From Blautia sp. XA-2221 (lineage in GTDB: Bacteria; Bacillota; Clostridia; Lachnospirales; Lachnospiraceae), in contig NZ_JAJQXX010000003.1 in assembly GCF_028767025.1 (NCBI RefSeq), positions 62,001 to 126,000 of the forward strand: a DNA stretch of 64,000 bases, in the 5' to 3' direction. Numbering within the stretch: position 1 is the stretch's first letter; the number at the start of each line of letters is the position of its first letter. This document shows, one piece after another, positions 25,425 to 36,213 of the stretch. The translations under genes were made by a program, and so were the position numbers. The notes beneath the pieces were generated by a model. The model was given only the letters and a program-made list of their open reading frames with translations, was not told where the DNA came from and made no database searches.

Positions 25425-28268
25425 ATGGCTGAACATACAACAGGCAAAAAGTTTATCAGAATCCGCGGTGCAAATGTAAATAATCTGAAAAATCTCAGTG
25501 TGGATATTCCAAGAGATGAATTTGTGGTCCTGACAGGTGTCAGTGGATCCGGAAAATCCTCTCTGGCTTTTGATACCATTTATGCAGAAGGACAGAGACG
25601 TTATATGGAATCTCTTTCTTCCTATGCAAGACAGTTCCTGGGTCAGATGGAAAAACCGGATGTGGAAATGATCGAAGGACTTCCTCCTGCAATTTCCATT
25701 GACCAGAAATCTACCAACCGGAATCCACGTTCTACAGTAGGAACCGTTACAGAAATTTATGATTACCTTCGACTTTTGTATGCAAGAATCGGAATCCCTC
25801 ATTGTCCAAAGTGCGGGAAAGAGATTAAAAAACAGACTGTGGATCAGATGGTGGATCATATCATGTCTTTGCCGGAGCGGACAAAGCTTCAACTGCTGGC
25901 TCCGGTAGTCAGAGGGCGGAAGGGAACCCATGTCAAGCTTCTGGAGCAGGCAAAGAGAAGCGGATTTGTCCGTGTCCAGATTGACGGAAGCATGTATGAG
26001 CTGTCAGAAGAGATTAAACTGGACAAAAATATCAAACATAACATTGAAATTATCGTAGACCGTCTTGTGGTAAAACCGGGAATCGAAAAAAGGCTGGCGG
26101 ATTCCATTGAAACTGTTTTGGATCTTGCCGAGGGACTTCTCATGGTTGACACCATGGACGGAAATGTTCTGACTTTCAGCCAGAGTTTTTCCTGCCCGGA
26201 CTGTCAGATCAGCATTGATGAGATAGAGCCCAGAAGCTTCTCTTTTAACAATCCTTTTGGAGCCTGCCCGGATTGCTACGGTCTTGGATACAAAATGGAA
26301 TTTGATGAAGATTTGATGATCCCGGATAAATCTCTGAGCATTTCTCAGGGAGCCATTGCAGTGACAGGCTGGCAGTCATGTACGGACAAGGGGAGCTTTA
26401 CAAGAGCCATTCTGGATGCTCTGGCAAATGAGTATGATTTCAGTCTGGACACACCTTTCCAGGATTATCCGCAGAAAATAAAAGACGTTCTGATCCATGG
26501 AACAGAGGGACGTTCTGTTAAGGTTCATTATAAAGGCCAGAGGGGCGAAGGCATTTATGATGTAGCGTTTCCGGGACTGATAAAAAATGTGGAGCAGAGA
26601 TACCGGGAAACCGGTTCAGATGCTATGAAACAGGAATATGAAACCTTTATGCGGATCACACCATGTAAAACCTGTAAAGGTCAGCGTCTGAAAAAAGAAG
26701 CTCTGGCTGTTACAGTCGGTGATAAGAATATTTATGAGCTGACTGCCCTTTCCATAGAAAATCTTAAAAAATTTCTGTCTGAACTGAAGCTGACAGAGCA
26801 GCAGGAGCTGATCGGAAGGCAGATTTTGAAGGAAGTTCGGGCAAGAGTAGGATTTCTGGCAGAAGTAGGGCTTGATTATCTGTCGCTGGGGCGGGCTACA
26901 TCAACACTTTCCGGAGGAGAGGCCCAGAGAATCCGTCTTGCAACTCAGATCGGCTCCGGTCTTGTAGGCGTGGCATACATTCTGGATGAGCCGAGCATCG
27001 GACTTCATCAGAGAGATAACGATAAGCTTCTGAAAGCACTGATGCGTCTGAGAGATCTGGGAAACAGTCTGATCGTGGTAGAGCATGACGAGGATACCAT
27101 GCGGGCAGCGGATTGTGTTGTGGATATTGGTCCCGGAGCAGGAGAACACGGTGGAAAACTTGTGGCAATGGGAACCGCAGAAGATCTGATGAAAAATGAA
27201 AACTCCATAACAGGAGCTTATTTAAGCGGGAAATGCAAGATCCCGGTACCTGAAGAGCGGAAAAAGCCCACAGGATGGCTGAAGATCCGGGGAGCTTCAG
27301 AGAATAATCTGAAACAGGTGAATGTGGATATTCCCCTGGGAATCCTGACCTGTGTCACCGGTGTCAGTGGTTCGGGAAAAAGTTCTCTGATCAATGAAGT
27401 GCTTTATAAAACTCTGGCAAGAGATCTGAACAGAGCCCGTATCATTCCGGGAAAACATAAGGAAATACTGGGCCTGGAAGAGCTTGACAAGGTGATCAGC
27501 ATCGATCAGTCGCCTATAGGAAGAACTCCCAGATCCAATCCGGCAACCTATACAGGAGTTTTTGATCAGATCCGAGATCTTTTTGCCTCCACGGCAGACG
27601 CCAAGGCAAGAGGGTATAAAAAAGGACGCTTCAGTTTTAATGTAAAGGGCGGAAGATGCGAGGCCTGCAGCGGAGACGGAATCATCAAGATAGAGATGCA
27701 TTTCTTGTCAGACGTCTATGTTCCCTGTGAAGTCTGCAAAGGCAAGCGATATAATCGTGAAACTCTGGAAGTGAAGTATAAAGACAAAAATATTTATGAT
27801 GTGCTGAATATGACGGTGGAAGAAGCCCTGGGATTTTTTGAAAATATCCCGTCTATCCGCAGGAAAATCCAGGCCTTATATGATGTGGGACTTTCCTATA
27901 TCCGTCTGGGACAGCCGTCTACGGAACTTTCCGGAGGAGAGGCCCAGAGAATCAAGCTGGCAACGGAACTCAGCAGAAGAAGTACGGGACGGACTATTTA
28001 TATTCTGGATGAACCTACCACAGGCCTTCATTTTGCTGATGTGCATAAACTGGTAGATATTCTGAAACGTCTGGCAGATGGCGGAAATACAGTAGTAGTG
28101 ATCGAGCATAATCTTGATGTGATCAAAACAGCAGATTATATTATTGATATGGGACCTGAGGGAGGCGACCGGGGCGGCACAGTGATCGCGAAGGGCACTC
28201 CCGAGGAAATTGTAAAAATCCCGGAATCTTATACAGGACAGTACGTGGCCAGATATCTGGAGCCGTAA
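25425..28268 (+). CDS. uvrA: Excinuclease ABC subunit A
   Basis: 947 residues, full length. Two ABC ATPase modules each with [10 protein letters not shown], two LSGGEAQRI signatures, and zinc modules [16 protein letters not shown] and CEACSGDG with CEVCKGKRY. UvrA2 loads UvrB on damaged DNA in nucleotide excision repair. The ATG after GTGGAGGAACAA is used. No SOS box was seen in the short upstream gap, and uvrB is not adjacent in this window. Confidence 0.98.
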   Translation: MAEHTTGKKFIRIRGANVNNLKNLSVDIPRDEFVVLTGVSGSGKSSLAFDTIYAEGQRRYMESLSSYARQFLGQMEKPDVEMIEGLPPAISIDQKSTNRNPRSTVGTVTEIYDYLRLLYARIGIPHCPKCGKEIKKQTVDQMVDHIMSLPERTKLQLLAPVVRGRKGTHVKLLEQAKRSGFVRVQIDGSMYELSEEIKLDKNIKHNIEIIVDRLVVKPGIEKRLADSIETVLDLAEGLLMVDTMDGNVLTFSQSFSCPDCQISIDEIEPRSFSFNNPFGACPDCYGLGYKMEFDEDLMIPDKSLSISQGAIAVTGWQSCTDKGSFTRAILDALANEYDFSLDTPFQDYPQKIKDVLIHGTEGRSVKVHYKGQRGEGIYDVAFPGLIKNVEQRYRETGSDAMKQEYETFMRITPCKTCKGQRLKKEALAVTVGDKNIYELTALSIENLKKFLSELKLTEQQELIGRQILKEVRARVGFLAEVGLDYLSLGRATSTLSGGEAQRIRLATQIGSGLVGVAYILDEPSIGLHQRDNDKLLKALMRLRDLGNSLIVVEHDEDTMRAADCVVDIGPGAGEHGGKLVAMGTAEDLMKNENSITGAYLSGKCKIPVPEERKKPTGWLKIRGASENNLKQVNVDIPLGILTCVTGVSGSGKSSLINEVLYKTLARDLNRARIIPGKHKEILGLEELDKVISIDQSPIGRTPRSNPATYTGVFDQIRDLFASTADAKARGYKKGRFSFNVKGGRCEACSGDGIIKIEMHFLSDVYVPCEVCKGKRYNRETLEVKYKDKNIYDVLNMTVEEALGFFENIPSIRRKIQALYDVGLSYIRLGQPSTELSGGEAQRIKLATELSRRSTGRTIYILDEPTTGLHFADVHKLVDILKRLADGGNTVVVIEHNLDVIKTADYIIDMGPEGGDRGGTVIAKGTPEEIVKIPESYTGQYVARYLEP

Positions 28269-28356
28269 GCAGAGAACTGTCGGAGAGGTAAAGGCTTTTA
28301 TTTTTCCGGAACAAAAACTGTAATATGGCTGCAGCCTGGTCAGAAAGGAGGGCATT

Positions 28357-29346
28357 ATGCCTGCAAGTGATATCGGAATCGATCTGGGCACCAGAAACTG
28401 CCTGGTGTATTCTACGGTAAAGGGACTTGTTCTTCAGGAACCTTCTGTAGTTGTTTATGATAAAAATACAGAAAAGATCAAAGCCATAGGGGAAGAGGCG
28501 CGTCAGATGGCAGGCCATGTGACCTCTAATATGGAAGTGATCCGCCCTATACGTCAGGGCGTGATCGCTGATTTTACTGTTACAGAAAAAATGCTGAAAT
28601 ATTTTATAACAAAGGCAATGGGAAACCGGGTGTTCCGTAAACCCAGAATCAGTATCTGTGTTCCAAGCGGGATCACAGAAATTGAGAGAAAAGCCGTTGA
28701 GGAAGTTACTTATCAGGCCGGGGCAAGAGAAGTTTTTCTGGTGGATGAACCAATTGCCGGAGCAATCGGTTCCGGTGTGGATGTGACAAAGCCTTTTGGA
28801 AATCTGATCGTTGATATTGGCGGAGGAACCACAGATGTGGCAGTGATCTCTCTGGGAGGCGTGGTGGTTTCTGCATCTGTCAAGGTGGCAGGCGACGCAT
28901 TTGACCAGGCCATCATGAATTATTTGCGGAAGACTCACAGCCTTTTTATCGGAGAGGACATGGCAGAGGAAATAAAAGTTAAAATAGGAACGGCGATCGA
29001 AGAGTCCAGCCCTCACGTTATGGAGGTAAAGGGCAGAAATATTATGACGGGACTTCCCAAGACCGTTAAGCTGACTTCTGAAGAAGTGCGGGCGGCTTTG
29101 AAGGACGCTACCGGACAGATTGTAGAGACCGTACACGGGGTTCTTGAAAAAACTCCGCCGGAACTGGCGGCAGATATCGTTGACCGCGGAATCGTTCTTA
29201 CAGGAGGCGGCGCTCTTCTTCGGGGAATGGATGCTCTGATCGAACGGAAAACAGGAGTCAGCACACTGACTGTGCAGAACGCTATGAGTGTAGTTGCTGT
29301 GGGAACAGGAAAATATGCTGAAGTAAGAGCAAGAATGGAAGAATAA
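28357..29346 (+). CDS. mreB: MreB/Mbl-type actin-like cell-shape protein
   Basis: 329 residues. Actin-fold nucleotide motifs IGIDLGTRNCLVY, VDIGGGTTDVAVIS and VLTGGGALLRGMD are present, and IRPIRQGVIADF is typical of the family. It polymerises on the inner membrane and guides wall synthesis. There is no mreC or mreD next to it; it is followed by recD2 with one base between, so it is an isolated paralogue, perhaps closer to Mbl. Preceded by AAAGGAGGG. Confidence 0.93.
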   Translation: MPASDIGIDLGTRNCLVYSTVKGLVLQEPSVVVYDKNTEKIKAIGEEARQMAGHVTSNMEVIRPIRQGVIADFTVTEKMLKYFITKAMGNRVFRKPRISICVPSGITEIERKAVEEVTYQAGAREVFLVDEPIAGAIGSGVDVTKPFGNLIVDIGGGTTDVAVISLGGVVVSASVKVAGDAFDQAIMNYLRKTHSLFIGEDMAEEIKVKIGTAIEESSPHVMEVKGRNIMTGLPKTVKLTSEEVRAALKDATGQIVETVHGVLEKTPPELAADIVDRGIVLTGGGALLRGMDALIERKTGVSTLTVQNAMSVVAVGTGKYAEVRARMEE

Positions 29347-29347
29347 G

Positions 29348-31579
29348 ATGAGCGAAAGTGTAACAGGATATATTGACCATATTATATTCAGAAATGAAGA
29401 CAACGGATATACGGTTCTTGTTCTGAAAGGAACAGAAGGCGACGATGAGGAGCTGACCTGTGTGGGAACTTTTCCTGTGATCAGTCAGGGAGCAACCATT
29501 GAGGCTTCCGGGAAATTTATTAATCATCATATTTATGGAAAACAGTTTCAGATTACTTCTTTTATAGAAAAAATGCCCGAGGACGCCATGGCAATGGAGC
29601 GGTATCTGGGTTCCGGAGCAATCAAGGGTATCGGAGCGGCTCTGGCTGCCAGGATTGTCCGCAGGTTTGGGGCGGACACTCTGAGGATCGTGGAAGAAGA
29701 GCCGGAGCGTCTGGCCGAGATCAAGGGGATCAGTGAAAAAAAGGCCCGTGAGATCGCTGCTCAGATGGAAGAAAAAGCAGACATGAGAAAAGCCATGATG
29801 TTTTTGCAGAAATATGGTATTTCCCTGAATCTTGGGGCAAAAATCTACCAGAAGTACGGGGATTCTGTTTACAGTGTTCTTCAGGAGAATCCTTACCGTC
29901 TTGCAGATGATATCAGTGGCGTGGGATTTAAGATCGCAGATGAGATTGCAGGACGCATAGGTATCCATACGGATTCAGATTACAGAATTAAAAGCGGAAT
30001 GATGTATACTCTTTTACAGGCAACAGGAGAAGGCCATGTATATCTTCCCAGAGAAGAACTGTTCCGGAGAGCCTCCGAGCTTCTTGGAGTAGACGCCTCT
30101 TATATGGAAAAGCATCTTATGGATCTTTCCATGGAGCGCAAGGTGATCCAGAAAGAAGAAGGGGAAAAGATACTGGTTTATCCAAGCCGCTTTTATTATC
30201 TGGAGCTTAATACTGCCAGAATGTTAAGAGAGCTGAATGTTCACTGTCCTGAGGATGAAGATTTTGTGCAGCGCAGGATTGCCCAGATCGAAAAGGAAAC
30301 AGGAACAACTCTTGACGAAATGCAGAAAAAAGCAGTGACCGAGGCTGCCGGCCACGGTCTTTTTATTTTAACCGGAGGTCCGGGAACCGGAAAAACAACA
30401 ACCATCAATGCTATTATCCGCTTTTTTGAAGGGGAAGGCAGTGAACTGCGTCTGGCAGCGCCTACAGGAAGGGCCGCAAAGCGTATGACAGAGGCCACAG
30501 GCTATGAAGCCCAGACCATACACCGGCTTCTGGAATTAAACGGAATGCCGGAAGAGGAAAAGCAGGGACAGGCAGTTCATTTTGAGCGTAATGCAGAAAA
30601 TCCTCTGGAAGCAGACGTGATCATCATTGATGAAATGTCCATGGTGGATATTCAGCTAATGCATTCTCTTCTCCTGGCAGTAACAGCAGGAACACGGCTG
30701 ATCCTTGTGGGAGATGAAAATCAGCTTCCCAGTGTGGGACCGGGAAATGTTTTAAGGGATATTATCCGAAGTGGAGAATTTCCGGTTGTAGAGCTGAAAA
30801 AAATCTTCAGGCAGGCATCAGAAAGCGACATAGTTGTCAATGCCCACAAGATCAACAGGGGAGAACAGGTGACTCTCAGTAACAAAAGCAGTGATTTCTT
30901 TTTTCTGAAAAGACAGGATGCAGATATTATTATCAGAGTGGTGATCGCTCTGATCCAGGAAAAGCTTCCCAGATATGTTGAGGCAAAGCCTTTTGACATT
31001 CAGGTTCTTACGCCTATGCGGAAGGGACTGCTTGGTGTGGAAAGACTGAACCAGATCCTGCAGCGCTATCTGAATCCTCCGGATCCATCCAAAAAAGAGA
31101 AGGAGTATGGTCAGGGTTTATTCCGGGAAGGCGACAAAGTCATGCAGATCCGGAATAACTATCAGCTTGAGTGGGAAATCCGTGGAAGATACGGAATTCC
31201 TGTGGATAAAGGTGTGGGAGTTTTTAACGGCGATACAGGAATCCTGAAATCTATCAATGAATTTTCAGAAACTGCAGAAGTAGAATTTGAGGACGGACGC
31301 TGCGCGGAGTATTCCTTTAAACAGCTGGAGGAGCTGGAGCTTGCCTATGCAGTGACCATACATAAATCTCAGGGGTCTGAGTATCCGGCAGTGGTGATCC
31401 CTCTTCTGTCAGGACCAAGAATGCTTTTAAACAGAAATCTTCTGTACACGGCTGTCACAAGAGCGCGCCGGTGTGTGACCATCGTGGGCAGCGAAGAAAC
31501 TTTCCGGGAAATGATAAAAAATGAAAAGCAGCAGAGACGCTACAGTTCTCTTGACATCAGATTGAAGGAAGAGCTGTAG
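29348..31579 (+). CDS. recD2: RecD2-type ATP-dependent DNA helicase
   Basis: 743 residues. The N-terminal OB-like domain and helix-hairpin-helix region (GIGAALAARIVRRFG, IKGISEKKAREIA) that define RecD2 precede a superfamily 1B helicase core. Walker A has Lys349 in TGGPGTGKTTT, Walker B is IIDEMSMVD, with GDENQLPSVGPG and the C-terminal VTIHKSQGSEYP and YTAVTRARR. It unwinds DNA 5' to 3' in repair without RecBC. It begins one base after the MreB stop. Confidence 0.96.
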   Translation: MSESVTGYIDHIIFRNEDNGYTVLVLKGTEGDDEELTCVGTFPVISQGATIEASGKFINHHIYGKQFQITSFIEKMPEDAMAMERYLGSGAIKGIGAALAARIVRRFGADTLRIVEEEPERLAEIKGISEKKAREIAAQMEEKADMRKAMMFLQKYGISLNLGAKIYQKYGDSVYSVLQENPYRLADDISGVGFKIADEIAGRIGIHTDSDYRIKSGMMYTLLQATGEGHVYLPREELFRRASELLGVDASYMEKHLMDLSMERKVIQKEEGEKILVYPSRFYYLELNTARMLRELNVHCPEDEDFVQRRIAQIEKETGTTLDEMQKKAVTEAAGHGLFILTGGPGTGKTTTINAIIRFFEGEGSELRLAAPTGRAAKRMTEATGYEAQTIHRLLELNGMPEEEKQGQAVHFERNAENPLEADVIIIDEMSMVDIQLMHSLLLAVTAGTRLILVGDENQLPSVGPGNVLRDIIRSGEFPVVELKKIFRQASESDIVVNAHKINRGEQVTLSNKSSDFFFLKRQDADIIIRVVIALIQEKLPRYVEAKPFDIQVLTPMRKGLLGVERLNQILQRYLNPPDPSKKEKEYGQGLFREGDKVMQIRNNYQLEWEIRGRYGIPVDKGVGVFNGDTGILKSINEFSETAEVEFEDGRCAEYSFKQLEELELAYAVTIHKSQGSEYPAVVIPLLSGPRMLLNRNLLYTAVTRARRCVTIVGSEETFREMIKNEKQQRRYSSLDIRLKEEL

Positions 31580-31611
31580 ATACCTTTTTCATCGGGGAGA
31601 AAGGACTGTTA

Positions 31612-32319
31612 TTGAATAAATATGTAGAGGTGTTACTTAATATCCTTTATCCCAGACACTGCCCTGCATGTCACAGAATTCTGAAAGACCAGAAAATGCT
31701 GATCTGTCCGGAATGTGAACAGGCATTTTGCAGGGTGGGGAAGGACTATTGCCTGAAATGCGGCAAACCTGTAAAAAAACAGGAAGAATACTGCAGGGAA
31801 TGTTCAGGGCTCTGCCGCAGCTTTGATCAGGGAAAATCTGTTTTTGTTTATAACGGAAAGCTGAGACAGTCCCTTGTGCGATACAAATATTATGGATGCA
31901 GAGAATATGGAGATTATTATGCGGATGCTATATGCAGGTATATGAGAAGAGATATCATGAGATGGCAGCCGGATGTAATCGTTCCGGTTCCCCTTACAGG
32001 TCGGAAACAGAGGCTGAGAGGCTTTAATCAATCTGCGTATCTGGCTGACAGAGTGGGAGAGCAGTTTCAGATCCCGGTGGCTCATGGACTGGTAAAAAAG
32101 ATCCATAATACAAAATCTCAGAAAAAGCTGAATGCAGCTCAGCGAAAGAGAAATCTTGCAGATGCTTTCCGAACAGAGGAAAATATCCGGGGTCTTACCG
32201 TACTTGTAATTGATGATGTATACACAACAGGAAGTACAGTGGATGCAATGGCCAGGTGTCTGAAGGCAGCAGGCGCTGAATATGTTTATTTTATTACGCT
32301 GTGCACAGGGCAGCAGTAG
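31612..32319 (+). CDS. comF: ComF family protein (phosphoribosyltransferase-like)
   Basis: 235 residues, TTG start after GGGGAGAAAGG. An N-terminal zinc-finger region holds CPAC, CPEC, CLKCGKP and CREC. A C-terminal phosphoribosyltransferase domain contains VIVPVPLTGRKQRLRGFNQS and the PRPP loop VLVIDDVYTTGST. In Bacillus ComFC helps DNA uptake; outside competence its role is unclear. Only 32 bp after recD2, so likely in the same transcript. Confidence 0.92.
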   Translation: MNKYVEVLLNILYPRHCPACHRILKDQKMLICPECEQAFCRVGKDYCLKCGKPVKKQEEYCRECSGLCRSFDQGKSVFVYNGKLRQSLVRYKYYGCREYGDYYADAICRYMRRDIMRWQPDVIVPVPLTGRKQRLRGFNQSAYLADRVGEQFQIPVAHGLVKKIHNTKSQKKLNAAQRKRNLADAFRTEENIRGLTVLVIDDVYTTGSTVDAMARCLKAAGAEYVYFITLCTGQQ

Positions 32320-32336
32320 AAAAACCAGAAAAACAC

Positions 32337-32365
32337 TTTTCATGGATAGTGATATATGTTACAAT
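32337..32365 (+). promoter_or_regulatory. Promoter for the membrane-protein/cdaA operon
   Basis: TTTTCA (32337-32342), 17-bp spacer, TACAAT (32360-32365) with TGT just before it. A leader hairpin GCCGGAGA/TCTCCGGC follows at 32404-32425. Confidence 0.6.
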
Positions 32366-32464
32366 TAAATTACTGTGAGTATCTGTATCCTTTTTCAGGA
32401 AATGCCGGAGACAGATATCTCCGGCGGTTTATTCAGAAACAGATTGCTTATTGAGGAGTAGATC

Positions 32465-32899
32465 ATGATCAACGAAGAAAAGGTTAAAATAATGACCAAA
32501 ATTGCGATGTATGAACAGGGAAAAGGCAGAAGATATCTTCCGGTCAGCAAGTATTACAGAAGCGATTATATCGGGCTGGCTCTGATCAAGAACTTTTTTC
32601 TTGTTACCATAGGATATGCGCTGGCAATTGCAGCAGTAGCCGTATATTTTGGTGAATATCTGATGGAGAATATCCATAAGATGAATCTTGTTTCCCTGGG
32701 TATTTACATAATTGCAGGATATGCGGCTGTTCTTGTGATATATTCTGTTCTTACCTATATTCAGTATTCAGTGCGGTATTATAAAGCCAAAAAGAGCGTG
32801 CGGGAATATTATACCCAGCTTACTGAACTCAGCAAGATTTATGTACGCGAAGAGAAAAAAGCAGCAGGCAGAGGAACTGCAGGAGGGTATCGGAAATGA
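32465..32899 (+). CDS. Small membrane protein of unknown function
   Basis: 144 residues. Two membrane helices (about 40-60 and 72-95) sit between a basic N-terminal part and a basic, Tyr-rich cytoplasmic tail. No motif is recognised. Its stop overlaps the next membrane-protein gene by 4 bases, and cdaA-cdaR follow, so it may act in the same membrane or osmotic-stress context; that is inference from position only. Confidence 0.75.
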   Translation: MINEEKVKIMTKIAMYEQGKGRRYLPVSKYYRSDYIGLALIKNFFLVTIGYALAIAAVAVYFGEYLMENIHKMNLVSLGIYIIAGYAAVLVIYSVLTYIQYSVRYYKAKKSVREYYTQLTELSKIYVREEKKAAGRGTAGGYRK

Positions 32900-34005
32900 C
32901 AGCTTTACTGGAATTTAAACAGAAAATAAAAGGATTCTACGCAAAATATGAAATGTATCTGCAGCCATTGATGAAGTTTGCTCTGGCTCTGATATATTTT
33001 ATATGGATCAATTCCAATATGGGATATATGACAGCTTTGGACAATATATTTGTGGTACTGATACTTGCGCTGATCTGTTCTATTCTGCCATCCGGAATGA
33101 CCATATTTACCGGATTTGCCATGATGGTGGGACACAGCTATGCTCTGGGACTTGATGTTGCTGGCTTCATGCTTGTTCTGATTCTTTTTATGATGATCGT
33201 ATTTCTCAGATTCAGTACAGAACAGAACATTGTTGTGGTTCTGACTCCGCTTGCCTGTGCATTTGACCTTCCGGTACTCCTGCCGGTTGGATGCGGCCTT
33301 TTAAGCAGTGTGCTTTCAGCTCTTCCTGCGGCCGGCGGTGTGATCATTTATTATTTTGTAAGATTTATCGGAAGCCAGTCACAGATACTGCAGAATCCGG
33401 ACGGTGAGATCCTGGACAGAATTACGCTTCTCTCTGACGGACTTATGAACAACGGTGAGATGTGGCTGACTCTTGTTGCTTTTGTAGCTGTGATCCTGGT
33501 TGTGAATCTGATCAGAACCAGAATGTTTGATTATGCATGGCGCATTGCTATTGTTGCCGGCGGTGTGACTTATATCGTCATCATGCTGATCGGAAGTATT
33601 TTTATGGGAATTTCCATTTCTGTGGTTCCTATGATCATCTTTTCCGTTGTGTCTGTTCTTATTGGTCTTGTCCTTGAATTTTTTGTATATGGAGGAGACT
33701 ATACACGTACAGAAAGACTTGAATATGAGGACGATGAGTATTATTATTATGTAAAAGCAGTTCCCAAGGCTCTTGTAGCTACTTCTGACCGCAGTATCAA
33801 AAAAATCAATGCCGAGCCGTCACGGGAAGAAAAAAAACAGAACGAACATGTGGTAAAATATAACGAGCCGCTGTTCCATGGACAGGAACCGGAAAAAAAG
33901 TCCGGAAAACCTCAGCCACAGCAGGAGGAGCAGCTTCTCAGAAGACCTTCTGTGGATAATGTTGACTTTGAGAAGAAACTGGAGGAATCCCTGAAAGATC
34001 TGTAA
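32896..34005 (+). CDS. Polytopic membrane protein of unknown function
   Basis: 369 residues. About eight hydrophobic helices fill residues 22-265, and a charged cytoplasmic tail of about 100 residues follows with a DDEYYYYVKAVPK stretch and repeated Lys/Glu/Gln. No transporter signature is recognised. Translationally coupled to the preceding gene (4-nt overlap) and 50 bp upstream of cdaA; possibly a partner of the cyclic di-AMP system. Confidence 0.75.
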   Translation: MTALLEFKQKIKGFYAKYEMYLQPLMKFALALIYFIWINSNMGYMTALDNIFVVLILALICSILPSGMTIFTGFAMMVGHSYALGLDVAGFMLVLILFMMIVFLRFSTEQNIVVVLTPLACAFDLPVLLPVGCGLLSSVLSALPAAGGVIIYYFVRFIGSQSQILQNPDGEILDRITLLSDGLMNNGEMWLTLVAFVAVILVVNLIRTRMFDYAWRIAIVAGGVTYIVIMLIGSIFMGISISVVPMIIFSVVSVLIGLVLEFFVYGGDYTRTERLEYEDDEYYYYVKAVPKALVATSDRSIKKINAEPSREEKKQNEHVVKYNEPLFHGQEPEKKSGKPQPQQEEQLLRRPSVDNVDFEKKLEESLKDL

Positions 34006-34055
34006 CAGAAATATGATTTGTAACCTGAAAATGTATGAGAAAGAGAGGAACAGTT

Positions 34056-34940
34056 ATGCAGAACATCATAAGTGTATTGGACAGATATGTATCGCATATC
34101 AACATGCCTTCTGTCAATATCATTGATGTAATAGAAATTCTGTTGATTTCTGTATTTGTATATCAGTTTATGGTATGGATTAAATATACCCGTGCCTATA
34201 CTCTCCTGAAAGGCCTTCTGATCATCAGTGCTTTTCTGATCATTGCATACATTTTTAAGATGAATACAATCCTCTGGATCGTGTCAAAACTTTCCAGTGT
34301 ACTGATCATGGCGGTAATCGTTATTTTCCAGCCGGAGCTGCGCAAGATTGTGGAACAGCTGGGACAGAAGCGTATCATGTCAGCCATCATTCCCTTTGAT
34401 GTGGGGAAAGAAGTAAAGGAACGTTTTACAGATAAGACGATCAATGAACTTGTAAAAGCCTGTTTTGATATGGGAGAGGTTAAAACCGGAGCACTGATCG
34501 TTATTGAACAGAAAAACCGTCTGGATGAATACATTCGTACAGGAATCAATGTTGATGCGGTTCTTTCCAGTCAGCTTCTGATTAATATATTTGAGCATAA
34601 TACGCCTCTCCATGACGGAGCAGTTGTTATGAGGGGAAACCGTATAGTTGCAGCTACCTGTTATCTGCCTCTGTCTGATAACATGGAACTGAGCAAGCAG
34701 CTTGGAACTAGGCACCGTGCAGGTGTAGGGATCAGTGAAGTTTCGGATTCGGTAACAATTATAGTTTCAGAGGAAACCGGACAGATCTCCGTGGCACAGG
34801 AAGGAAAACTGGAGAGAAACGTTTCATCTGCCAGACTGAGAGCAATTCTTGAAAAAGCACAGAATAAAACAATTGTGGATAATAAACTGAGACAGCTTTT
34901 AAAGGGGAGGTCAAAGCATGAAGGAAAAACTGACAAATAA
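34056..34940 (+). CDS. cdaA: Diadenylate cyclase CdaA
   Basis: 294 residues. Three N-terminal membrane helices (residues about 20-95) are followed by the DAC domain. The catalytic motifs are both intact: Asp187-Gly-Ala in LHDGAVV and Arg219-His-Arg in GTRHRAG. It makes cyclic di-AMP from two ATP, a signal controlling potassium and osmolyte balance and wall homeostasis. The ATG after AGAGAGGAAC is used. It overlaps cdaR by 23 bases. Confidence 0.96.
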   Translation: MQNIISVLDRYVSHINMPSVNIIDVIEILLISVFVYQFMVWIKYTRAYTLLKGLLIISAFLIIAYIFKMNTILWIVSKLSSVLIMAVIVIFQPELRKIVEQLGQKRIMSAIIPFDVGKEVKERFTDKTINELVKACFDMGEVKTGALIVIEQKNRLDEYIRTGINVDAVLSSQLLINIFEHNTPLHDGAVVMRGNRIVAATCYLPLSDNMELSKQLGTRHRAGVGISEVSDSVTIIVSEETGQISVAQEGKLERNVSSARLRAILEKAQNKTIVDNKLRQLLKGRSKHEGKTDK

Positions 34941-36198
34941 TCTCTCTCTGAAAATTCTTTCTTTGTTTGTTGCTATTCTGGTATGGCTTCTTGCGATCAA
35001 TATCGACAACCCGATTGTGAAAAAAACTTTTATTGTAACAGACGTTCAGCTTTTGAACGAGGCTTATATTGATGCCGACGGTAAAATGTGTATGCGAAAT
35101 GACGAGCAGGAGCCGATCCGTGTGACAATAAAAGCTCAGAGAAAGCTTTTGGATGATCTGACATCATCGGATATCCGGGCGGTGGCAGATCTGCAGCAGG
35201 CAGTGAGTCTGGACACAAATCCGGTCATGGTGCCTATAACTGCTACAGTAGATAATATTGCTCCGGGGAATATCCAGGTGACTCCTCAGAACCTCAGTCT
35301 TCATATAGAAGACAAGGAAACGCAGGAGTTTGTTGTGAATGTGACAACAAGAGAAACAAAACCTGAAAGAGGATATGAGATCGGAAACCTGGTATCCAGT
35401 CCTGAGAAAATCAGGATTACAGGTCCAACGTCACTGATTAATAAAATAGATAAAGTAACAGCATCTGTTGATGTCAGTGGCGCAACTTCTGATGTGACCC
35501 GGGAAACAGACGTGACAGTCATTGATAAAAATGGAGAGCAGTTCAGCAGTCAGGATCTGTCATACCTGAACGCATCAAAGGTTTATGTAACTGCCCGTTT
35601 GTGGAAAGTGCGTACAGATGTAAAGATCAGTGCTGAGTGCTCCGGAACACCGGCAGACGGTTATCAGATAGAGAGTGTTACCACTACGCCAAATGTGATC
35701 AGCGTGTCAGGAAGCGACGAGGCTCTGCATGCTCTTGCCGAGCAGAATAATACGGTATGGATCCCGGCAGAAGCTATCGATATCATTGGCATGGATAAAG
35801 ACTATGAAGAAAAAATAAACATATCTGATTATCTTCCGGATGGACTGAAGCTGACCAGCGATTCCAGTGAAGATGTATTTGTTCATGTGAATATTCTTCC
35901 GGAAGGCAGCACGGTATGCGAGGTGCCTACAAAGAATATCACAGTGGAAAATGTGCCGGATGGAATGCAGGTGGCATTTGATGCAGCGCAGATAGAACTT
36001 CGTGTAAAGAAAACAAAAGAAGACCTGGGAGATCTGAAAGAAAAAAATATCAAAGCCTCCATTGATCTGAAAGATAAAAAAGAAGGAACTTATGAGGTGA
36101 TCGTTGATATTAAGATCCCTGAGGGATATGAACTGGTAGATGAGGTAAAGACTGGGATTGAGGTGTCCAGGATTTCCAGCGCAGAAGAAAACAGTTAA
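34918..36198 (+). CDS. cdaR: CdaR, YbbR-domain regulator of CdaA
   Basis: 426 residues. One membrane helix near the N-terminus (LKILSLFVAILVWLLAIN) is followed by about four extracellular YbbR repeats, each carrying a VxVxG or ITGP-type strand (for example PEKIRITGPTSLINKI and PNVISVSGSDEAL). CdaR binds CdaA and modulates its activity. Usually glmM follows in this operon; here an HPr gene does. Confidence 0.94.
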   Translation: MKEKLTNNLSLKILSLFVAILVWLLAINIDNPIVKKTFIVTDVQLLNEAYIDADGKMCMRNDEQEPIRVTIKAQRKLLDDLTSSDIRAVADLQQAVSLDTNPVMVPITATVDNIAPGNIQVTPQNLSLHIEDKETQEFVVNVTTRETKPERGYEIGNLVSSPEKIRITGPTSLINKIDKVTASVDVSGATSDVTRETDVTVIDKNGEQFSSQDLSYLNASKVYVTARLWKVRTDVKISAECSGTPADGYQIESVTTTPNVISVSGSDEALHALAEQNNTVWIPAEAIDIIGMDKDYEEKINISDYLPDGLKLTSDSSEDVFVHVNILPEGSTVCEVPTKNITVENVPDGMQVAFDAAQIELRVKKTKEDLGDLKEKNIKASIDLKDKKEGTYEVIVDIKIPEGYELVDEVKTGIEVSRISSAEENS

Positions 36199-36213
36199 AC
36201 AGGAGAAGGCAGT

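Noticed and set aside
28141-29403. 420-codon minus-strand ORF
   Set aside because: It is antisense to the MreB-like gene; no family features are visible.
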